Source: Phytophthora colocasiae (taxonomy: Eukaryota; Oomycota; Peronosporomycetes; Peronosporales; Peronosporaceae). From it: a DNA stretch of 64,000 bases. Within the stretch, counting starts at the first letter, position 1; the number at the start of each line of letters is the position of its first letter. The notes under the pieces were generated by a model. That model was not told where the DNA came from. It worked only from the letters and a program-made list of their open reading frames with translations, and made no database searches. Shown here in pieces: positions 56,644 to 64,000 of the stretch. Made by a program: the position numbers and the translations under genes. The stretch is taken from assembly GCA_018806915.1 (NCBI GenBank), contig JAGKQI010000054.1:62001-126000 (forward strand). Direction: 5' to 3'.

Positions 56644-57965
56644 TCAATTACGGAGCAACGCCTTTAACTCCAACCCTGAAGCGAGCTTCTTGGTTTTGGC
56701 GGTTCGGCGGTGAGCGCGAATGAATTTTTTTACCATCACCGGTACATCTTCCAGTAGCGTAACAGCGGGTTCCCAGGAATCCTCTGCACTGGAAAGTCCA
56801 CGCCAGTTGACCAAGAGCTCAAAGCGTTTGCCCGCATCACTGTAGCGGGAATCCAGGATCTGAGCGACGACGTGACCCTCACTGTTATGGGCGATGTGGT
56901 GAAGCAGCTCCTCTGTGACGTTCAAAGTGGCGTCGCTGTAGAACTTAAGTCTTGATGCGTGAACTTCACGCTCGTCGCCGGTTAGTAGGTTTTTCACTGC
57001 GAAAATCCAGGCGGATACAGCCTTCGTGACTTGAGCCGGACCGCACCATTTCACACGGAGCTTTGCACGCGTGTGTGCCCAGACGTCCGCGTAGAGAACA
57101 TAGTCGCCGATGTCATATTGCGCCATTGACATGCCGTTAGTGCGAGCATGTTTCCGCCCTAGAGCACGAGCAGCCCTACTTGCTTGGGCGACGGACTTGT
57201 GCATGTTGTACAGGGCCTCACGGAGCGCCTCAAAGTCCGATTTACGTGTAGCCGTCAGTTTGGACAGAGTCGTGGGTTCGAGCGGCGCCGGCAGGGAGAT
57301 GGCGTCTAGCGGCGACATAGCAGGGATCCCGGTCATGACTGTCACCGGGGCATGATCCGCGAGAGATTTCGCCGGCGTGTGATTAAGCGCGAGCTGCACC
57401 ACCTTGGTCAGGCGGGGCCAATCCTTTGTAGATAGGCGCCATTCTAAAAGTAGAGACCGAAAGCAGCGTAGAGTTTCGCGCATCACCACCTCCACCGTGC
57501 CATTGGCCCATGGACAACGGGCGGTGGTGAAATGGTGGTGGGCTCCCAGGGAGTGTTGCAAAGACTGGATCACCTCATTTTTGAAATGGGTGCCTTGGTC
57601 GCTGACCCACGATAGGCAAACCCCAAAAGCAGCAAACCAATCCATGAGGCATGTGTAGGTCGTGTCCGCTGTGGCATCAGGAACGGCGAAAAACCAAACA
57701 TACTTTGAGGCGTCGTCCTTGATCACCAGAATGTACATGTCGTCGCTGGTAGATGCTCCCATGTAGAGATAGTCCCAGTGTATGAGCTCATTAGGACGCT
57801 CAGCATGCATCGCTTCCCCGAGAGGTCGGGGGATGGTGGGACCACCGACGACACTGACACAATGGAGACAACGACGCACGAAATATTCCACGTCGGCAGC
57901 GAGATCCGTCCCTAAGTGCAGCGGAACGACCGCCAGAGGCAGTTGAGGGTAACACGAGGCCCAAT
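56644..57965 (-). mobile_element. Fragment of a second Ty3/gypsy element: integrase and chromodomain
   Basis: Minus-strand frame of ~440 codons, no RT and no LTR seen. It has the end of the integrase zinc finger (RRCLHC), the core (HWDYLYMGAS, WVSDQGTHFKNEV, PWANGTVEVVMRE, giving D, D, E), a GPAQVTKAV-type C-terminal region and a chromodomain (LLVNWRGLSSAEDSWEP). Its sequence is clearly different from the complete element at 48401-53477, so it comes from another gypsy lineage. Upstream it is in frame with the C-terminal half of multi-TM copy B. Confidence 0.85.
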
Positions 57966-57969
57966 CATC

Positions 57970-58287
57970 CGATTGCGGACCTTTAACGTGTGGTTGCTTT
58001 ATGCTGACCTTTCTAACTGTTTCGAAGGTATACCGGGTGAAGATATCCACAGCCCGTGGCAGCATATTCATAGTGGCGACTCGATCTCCAGGTAACCTCG
58101 AGGCATATTTGTCATTTCTCCTTAGATTGACAATTTCCCGTGCTGTATTCGCAATTCTTTGGCGAATAACATCGATATCTCTTGTCATCAGAATCACCTG
58201 AAGTGCATTAGCAGACATAAGACTGACCGTCGTCATGAGTGAAGGCTGGTACTGCATACAAAAGTTGACGAATAGAGCATTAACCAT
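57970..58287 (-). pseudogene. Multi-TM family copy B, C-terminal part
   Basis: Codes MVNALFVNFCMQY to RAVDIFTRYTFET, equal to the middle of copy A from the point where the N-terminal half at 63184-63925 stops. After ~105 codons it joins the gypsy integrase fragment without a stop. It is separated from its N-terminal half by the 4.9-kb insertion at 58288-63183. Confidence 0.8.
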
Positions 58288-58950
58288 ACCAAAATTTATC
58301 GGACCCTCGGACCTAGTGGACCGGTACCAAAAATGTGGAACAGCTGGTATAAAGAGCAAGATTTTTTACGTAAAAACACATCCTCGTAATAACATCACAA
58401 AAATTGATGGCGCTCGGGCAATGGCTGTGCCGACAACCCTAAAATGTTGTCATTCTCCAATTTTTTCTCCCTAGTGCCCAAGTCGTTGCTGCTGTCCATT
58501 GTTCGTGTGTGCGCGTTTGTGTGTGAGTGACCTGAGATTTCTTGCGGATCAACTTTGTGTGCATGGTTCAGAGGTTAACATTGCTGTTCCGAAAGGAGGT
58601 TAAGCTTTGTGTTCTGTTCCTAGCGGTTAACATTGTTGTGCGAGTGCTTCTTGCTCACTACTGATAAACTTGTAATAGACTGTCGTTTGCAACCCAACCG
58701 CCGTGTTTTATTATCCCTCTGTTATGTTTAGAGAATTGTCTTCTTTAGCTTCGTGCTCGATGTAGGTGCGATGTACGAGAGCTCGGCGTTCTTTGCGGAA
58801 GACAGCGATAGCCTTTGGTGGGAGTTCTCGCGATGCTCGAATGTTGGTTTCCAGTCGGCCAAGTAAACGCTCGCGCTTGCTGTCCAAGATTCAGGTGCAA
58901 TTACTATTGGGTGGTTCTAACACGGAATTGAGCCTGCGTTTCTGATGTTC
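58288..58950. other. Non-coding end of the inserted element
   Basis: About 660 bases without a convincing frame. The outer 40 bases have three CGGACC-like repeats (atcggaccctcggacctagtg), which recur as cggacccgatacgtccg at ~63008 near the other end. Confidence 0.4.
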
Positions 58951-60572
58951 CTACAATTGCTGTTGTTGATCCTTGAGCAGGATATTCTTGAAACTCGTGC
59001 GCACGATATCCATGTTGAGCTTGATTTTTCGTGAAACGCTGCATGTGCTTTTGATGTTTAGCAGGAGCAAGAAGTTTGGATCGCAAACAAGAGCTCGATT
59101 CACTTCGCGCATGAAGTACAACACGAAGACGCCGCAGTCAAAGTTGTTGCGCTGAGTCGGCGTAGTCTGTACGGACTTGGTGGCGTATGAGACTGCCTTC
59201 GTGCCATACTTTTCAGCGCCTCCAACTTGAAATATCCAGCAAGAAGGTTCTTGATCTCTTGGGTAGAGTGATACGTTTTCGAGTCGACGTGGAGAAAGTA
59301 TGGCTTTAGCCCATCGATGGCAAGTACTGGATTTTGCAGAACTACGAAGCTCCAATGGAGATTCATGCACACAGGAACCAGTATAATACGGTACTTCTCG
59401 TACGGAAATCGTGCCGTGATACCGCATACTTCATCGTACATTGCACTCATACTGTTTTTGTTTCTTTTGTACGCGCTCAGAATTGTGCCGAACAATTGGC
59501 AGTCAAAGTTAAACGTTTTGCTGTTTGAAGGGATGTGTTTTCGAATGAAATACGACATCACAGAATCGTCCAGCCATTCTCCAGAATTCAGTCGCCTCAA
59601 GCTACTCTCCGTAACAACAAGAGTGTAGGAAGTCTCACAAGGTCTGAAGCAAACTGCCGAAGTACTGCACATTACAGAATCAACCTTTTTAGTGATTCCC
59701 TTTGGAGTAGGCTTCTCGTCCTCTTCGCTTTCATCAAACTCCACTGGAAAACGTTTAGATCCAGCAATTTGTCGGGGTAATCTCGACGACTTGTTCTTTT
59801 CGGGTAAACTCGACGGCTTCGATTTTTCGGGTATACTCGACGACTTGGTCTTTTCGGGTAAACTCGACATCTTCGATTTTTCGGGTATACTCGACGACTT
59901 GGTCTTTTCGGGTAAACTCGACGGCTTCGATTTTTCGGGTATACTCGACGACTTGGTCTTTTCGGGTAAACTCGACGGCTTCGATTTTTCGGGTATACTC
60001 GACGACTTGGTCTTTTCGGGTATACTCGACGGCTTCGATTTTTCGGGTATACTCGACGACTTTGTCTTTTCGGGTAAACTCGACGCTCGAACTTGCTCGT
60101 GAGTTTTCTTTGCCTTCTTTGCAGAATGTGGGGAGAGTGATTCGCTCGATTTGGTTTTCTTAGGGTAGCGTGCGACGCTTCCTGTGAGGTTGTTGCGGAT
60201 GATAAAGCGTGTCAACCAAGAGTTGAGTGCGCTGATCGACTTTCCTTGAAGACTTGGGATCTTGTTAACGGCCTCCTCCAATATGGCATTGCGCGACATC
60301 ATTTCACCATCCGAAGCGTTTCGCTTGATAAGATCAGCGACCTCAATCTCTGAGCTCAACGTAGGAGCAGGCAGGCCAGGACGAGTGATTCGCTTAGACA
60401 ATGGATCGACGTCAGTGGAAATTAGTTCCTCCTCCATGGCAAAATATCCCAGCAGTGTCGTGCGAGGGATCATCAACGCTTCTGACGCTTCTTTAGCACT
60501 CCACATTTGTCTCTTCACTTCAAGAACGATCTCTATCTTCTCGGCAATTGTGTGCTGGGTTGTTTCTTCCAT
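58951..60572 (-). pseudogene. Ulp1/C48-type cysteine protease with HTH-like N-terminus, single frameshift
   Basis: Starts at ATG 60572 (MEETTQHTIAEK). The first ~70 residues (IEIVLEVKRQMWSAKEASEALMIPRTTLLGY) look like a Psq/Pogo-type helix-turn-helix. A Lys/Ser/Pro repeat region of twelve 9-residue units follows. The protease part shows the C48 features: NSGEWLDDSVMSYFI, then catalytic His in NLHWSFVVL, Asp in LHVDSKTY, and in another frame Gln and Cys in PTQRNNFDCGVFVLY. The switch lies near 59210 in a run of A; one lost A would explain it. The second frame ends at 58951. Ulp1 enzymes cut SUMO or related proteins; here it is probably an element-encoded protease. Confidence 0.7.
59772..60086. 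repeat. Coding minisatellite, twelve 27-bp units (54-bp higher-order period)
   Basis: Units alternate between cttcgatttttcgggtatac.. and cttggtcttttcgggtaaac.., each 27 bases, giving a 54-bp period. On the minus strand they code alternating SSSIPEKTK/SSLPEKSK-like nonapeptides. All units stay in frame with the protease gene. Confidence 0.9.
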
Positions 60573-60614
60573 TTTGTCTGTGGGGGCTTCTGGAGAATTC
60601 AAAAGTGAAGCACG

Positions 60615-60800
60615 CAAATGGTTTTCGGCTTTTTACGACAAGGTTATTTCGGCTTTTTACGACAAGGTTTTATGGCTATCCTCGACAAAGTGTGGCAAGG
60701 TTTTTCGGGTAATCCCGACAAGGTTTTTTGGCTATTATCGACAATATTAAGGTTTTTTGGTATCTTCTGATAAGGTTTTTTGCTATTCTCGACAGCCACT
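60615..60800. repeat. Degenerate tandem repeat upstream of the protease gene (about 7 units of ~23 bp)
   Basis: Units follow aaggtttttcggnta-n-n-tcgaca with variants such as ggctttttacgacaagg, gggtaatcccgacaagg and ggctattctcgaca. They share the core TTTTCGG...CTCGAC with the coding minisatellite 500 bp away. The array sits between the protease start and the recombinase gene, where a promoter would lie. Confidence 0.8.
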
Positions 60801-60883
60801 CATTATATTAACACGTGGAAGCCTCTCACTTCTCTAATCCCCGGCGCTTCCCGTACGTTAATTATCGTGTTCATTGGTTTTAT

Positions 60884-62986
60884 TTAATGCCTCTGCGGTG
60901 TCGTGCAGGTCATCTCAAGGATATCTTGCGTGTATCCGGGTGCAGGGTCTTGAATTGCTGATAAGCGAAGTAGACGCTGGTAGCGAGTGATGTGACTGTT
61001 CAGCTTACCTTCCGTATGCAGCGTCTGCAGGTGTTTGAGTACTGCGCTTGAACCATGCGACGAGATATGATGCGCTCGTAAGAAGCTGATAATTTCCTGT
61101 TCTGCAATCTTGCCAAGCTCAATTACATCGTCACGGTAGCTGGCAACGCTTGGATCAAGCCTGAAGCCTTCCACCAAGAAAAGTTTCATGAAGGCCACGA
61201 GGAGCTTAGCTTTCGACCGCTGTCGCTTCGGTTCTTCGGCCTGCCAGCGAGGCTGTTGTGCATACCAGGCGAACCACGTTGCATGAAGGTGAGTGACCCC
61301 GGTTCTTCGCTGCTTCTTCTTTGGTGTACTCACGTCAGATTCTTGTGTGGTTTCGCAGTTATCACGCTTGCTTGTCGTGGTCGGTTTATTGCTGATCTTC
61401 CCCTCTAGGGCATCCATTCGCTCATCTTGGCGCTTTGAGTGATCGATTAAGTGCTTAATGATAGCAACGGTGATCGATTATCTTCTGTTCGTTGCTTGGG
61501 TTACTATTAGAGCTGACCCCAGAAGTTGCCATGCTTGAGGAGATGCCAGCTGGAAGCGCGAGGTGCGAAGACCAAGCCAGAAGATCCGCGAATGTGTTAC
61601 CACTAAGCGTCACGGCATTTTCGATGCGAGTGATGGCTGGGCTGCCCGGGTTTAGAGCCTTCAAATACGGGAAGTGGCGAAACACAGCAGCGGTGAGAAC
61701 TTGGATAACTTGGCGATCAACGTTGAGGCTATTCGTGGCAAGATTGAAACATGACGCGAACAAAAGCCGCTGCACATCTCCGATTCGTTCAAGCGTCTGG
61801 GAGTCAAAGCTGCTAAGATCTTGAAGTGTCACGGCTTCCATTGGTTTGTACCCCGCCAACACCTTTGCAACTTTGTGGTCTTCTTTGCTTGTGTTGAATA
61901 TGTAATTGAATCCCTTGTTCGTTGTGCTCATATTCCAGGAACCACGGTCAAATATCCAGCGCTCCGTCAACTCCTCACATCCGTTGGCGTGCTGAGCTCC
62001 TCCGCGGCGAAACGAGTGCGAGCTCAGTGCCTTTCCGACCCCTGCAGCGGGTGCGACGCGATCCAATATGCGGTTGACGTGTGAGTATATTGTGGGTGAG
62101 GTATCCGTACCTTTGGCAGTCGGAGTGGCAAACGTGGTTTCGGCAGCTGGGGCGTTGAGCAGCTCAACAAGAGGTATATCAGCAGACAGCGTCGTCGGCA
62201 GTTTCGTCGTCGGTAATGGGAGGTTGCCAATTAAATCTCGGGTCGGTGCGGATTGGACAATCAAGGCGAGTGCCGTAGCAACCAACGGGCAGGTGTGGAA
62301 GTCAGCATCAGGAAAAAGCGAGAGACCTTGTTCCTCCGATGTTTTCATCCGGATCAAGCGTATGAACAGCACACCACCAGCATCAACACTCACATTCTGC
62401 TTCTGTAGCATAGCGAGATCAGAGGCACGGCCAAAAAGATACCAAAGCAGACACAACACAGCAGCGTCTTGGTAGTCAGTTTCACAACATGCATTGCTAT
62501 ACAAATATACAAGCATTCGTTTCAAATCGGCTTTTAGGCAAGGAGTGGCTTTGCTAACATACCCACCACCTTCTCGCTTCAAACAGAAGCTGTCAAGTGT
62601 CTTCCCATTTTGAGCAATCGCGATTCTAGCGCTGCTCGATGTTGGGGAAATTGGTCTAGCATCCACAGCTTAGCTTGTCTATAGTACTGCATGGCAGTGT
62701 TTCTAGCTAGTTGCTTGCCCTTCGCACCACTACTAAATGCAAGATACATTCCAAACCTATCCATTACGACCACAAAACACTTTCCACTCTCATCACACTC
62801 AATGCATTCCTTTATATACTCTTCTGTAACCTGTTCCGCCTTCAAAAACTTCTTAAAGGCGCCGATTGCGGTAGCCTTAGCCCGCAACGTGTTGCCCGGC
62901 TGCAGCTCCTCTAAACCCATTGCAAAGGTCCGATAAAATTGAAATATGGTAGTGATACGTCCCTGACTTAAAGTTTGACTGCGCAT
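60884..62986 (-). pseudogene. Crypton-type tyrosine recombinase, broken by two frameshifts
   Basis: Frame 1 (62986 to ~62595) is a SAM-like N-terminal region (LRAKATAIGAFKKFLKAEQV; YYRQAKLWMLDQFPQHRAAL). Frame 2 (~62595 to 61455) holds the catalytic domain, with Arg in LFGRASDLAML, HxxR in SSHSFRRGGAQ, then DRGSWNM and the likely nucleophile Tyr in GFNYIFNTS. Frame 3 (~61465 to 60884) continues as a helix (IIKHLIDHSKRQDERMDAL) into a C-terminal domain (ATWFAWYAQQPRW, LLVAFMKLFLVEGFRLDP). One base is missing at ~62595 and another shift occurs near 61460; joining the three would need both corrected. Tyrosine recombinase catalytic residues identify the family; Crypton is inferred from the host and the lack of LTRs. 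Confidence 0.75.
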
Positions 62987-63183
62987 ATAGATATTTTGGC
63001 CTCCCTTCGGACCCGATACGTCCGAACGTGTGGCTTAGAGGACTCACCTAACCCTAGTCATTTGATTCGCAGAAATGTTTGTTTGTTTAGCCGTCTATTG
63101 GACAAAATGTTGATTTCACATTCTGATTCGTTAATATTTCGAATACAATTTTCAAGTATAGTCCGATAGATGATGATATTCAT

Positions 63184-63925
63184 CCATATCAGCATTGAAC
63201 ACCACCACGATCGTGATCCGTTCACCGCTAGCAGAGCGACAAAAGTAGTAAAACATCACGCGATACAAAGTCTTGAGGATAGGGAGAACCAACAAGAATA
63301 ATCCACTCTCGATGCCAGCCTCCATCTTCTGGAACGCGTAGTAGAAGAGAGGGTATCCGATGATAACGAGACCATGACACACACAGATCAAAATGGCGTC
63401 TGCGATCTTCCACAGTAAACCCCAGTTCTGACGGACGTGAGGGTACCAGACGATGGCCAAAGCGAAAAACATAAGAGAAACGTACGGCACCGCCATCATG
63501 TGGATCGTGTATGGCACGGGGAAGCCGATCCACCAGGCGTAGAGCAACTCCACACCCGTCGACAAAGCTGCGACTGTCACTGCACTTACAACGAGCTGTT
63601 TATGGGAGAGCGATAGCAGTGGCATCCGTTCGCTGATCATATGCATCTGCAGTAGACACCACATCGTGTAGGAGAGGAAGAATCTTCCGAAGAAAGTCTT
63701 GTTGTTCACCATTCCGAGTGAAGGAGGAGACAAGTTGACGGTCTCAGGGAGGCAAATGTAGATCAGACAGGGGAGCGGCGTGAGGAGGATGAAAGCTACA
63801 ATTCGCCGCCAAGACGTCGAGTTCGTGTAGTCGTTCAAAGCAAGTACACGATCTGGCGAATACTCGCCCTTCAGCTCAATCTGGACGGCATCCCACGCAC
63901 TGATGAGAATACGCCAAAGTCCCAT
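63184..63925 (-). pseudogene. Multi-TM family copy B, N-terminal part
   Basis: From ATG 63925 (MGLWRILISAWDAVQ) the frame follows copy A through six membrane segments to RITIVVVFNADM. It then enters the inserted element and stops at 63152. DNA is nearly identical to copy A over ~650 bases except for a patch around 63270-63310, where copy A has unrelated bases. The remaining part of the gene lies at 57970-58287. Confidence 0.8.
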
Positions 63926-64000
63926 CTTGTTAGGTGGGTCCTTATGGCTCTGGTTACGTGGCGGACTGCAATTTCAATATGATTGAGAGCAGGAGTATGG
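63926..64000. other. 5' flank of copy B, end of window
   Basis: 75 bases upstream of copy B; nothing recognisable. Confidence 0.3.

Larger units (their letters stand above)
58288..63183 (-). mobile_element. Crypton-like tyrosine-recombinase element inserted in multi-TM copy B (about 4.9 kb)
   Basis: Copy A shows the uninterrupted site (aaccatatcagc). In copy B the left flank ends taaccat (58287) and the right flank starts ccatatcagc (63184), so the insert is flanked by a 4-base direct repeat, CCAT. Both recognised genes inside are on the minus strand: a tyrosine recombinase (60884-62986) and a Ulp1-type protease (58951-60572). No LTR and no long terminal inverted repeat is seen. tatcggac occurs near both ends in inverted orientation, 10-16 bases in. 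Cryptons use a tyrosine recombinase and lack terminal repeats, which fits. Whether the protease gene belongs to the element is an inference. Confidence 0.7.

Noticed and set aside
58288..63183. Terminal inverted repeats on the inserted element
   Set aside because: The only shared inverted string (tatcggac) is 8 bases and at unequal distances from the two ends; not enough to call a TIR.

Overview
The window reads as a gene-dense nuclear region of an oomycete, most likely Phytophthora or a close relative. The genes have short GT-AG introns, mostly 50-80 bases. Neighbouring genes lie tens to a few hundred bases apart. The protein set is eukaryotic (TFIIE-beta, REV7, adenylosuccinate lyase, cyclin B, AP-3 mu, SUN, polyubiquitin). 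At least two promoters carry a motif like the oomycete initiator. The mobile elements (chromodomain Ty3/gypsy, tyrosine-recombinase Crypton-like) also fit. The genus is an inference from these traits; no ribosomal or mitochondrial marker is present.

Bases 1-48,400 are mostly ordinary housekeeping genes. In order: a 5'-cut CorA/Mrs2-type Mg transporter (+); TFIIE-beta (-), divergent by 55 bp from REV7/MAD2B (+); a membrane coiled-coil protein (+); an anoctamin (-), divergent from a tandem-GAF protein (+); a WW/coiled-coil protein (+); adenylosuccinate lyase (+); a DDT-WHIM-PHD-like-bromodomain protein (+); an SMPD4-like sphingomyelinase (-); a CorA cluster (-) of two intact genes with three decayed fragments between them, one of them inverted; AP-3 mu (-); a GTP cyclohydrolase II-like enzyme (-); cyclin B (+); HGH1 (-), divergent from a SET-domain protein (+); a SUN-domain protein (-); a FAR1-like zinc-finger protein (+); two tandem 3-hydroxyisobutyrate dehydrogenase-like genes (+); a small four-TM protein (+); and four-unit polyubiquitin (+).

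Bases 47,090-64,000 are the accessory part. A 5,077-bp chromodomain Ty3/gypsy retrotransposon with two identical 208-bp LTRs and a 5-bp target duplication sits inside the coding sequence of an ankyrin-PH-RING gene. It splits off the RING domain, yet the two host halves are still in the same reading frame across the target site. After this comes a family of multi-TM proteins of unknown function in three copies. Copy A (-) looks intact. Copy C (+) is truncated and runs into retroelement debris. Copy B (-) is split by a 4.9-kb insertion that carries a decayed tyrosine recombinase gene (Crypton-like) and a gene for a Ulp1/C48-type protease with an internal minisatellite. The C-terminal half of copy B also runs in frame into the integrase-chromodomain end of a second, different gypsy element.

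Exon joins were worked out by hand from GT-AG sites and reading-frame continuity. For most genes the summed exon length is a whole number of codons. No tRNA, rRNA, CRISPR or secreted RXLR-type effector gene was recognised.
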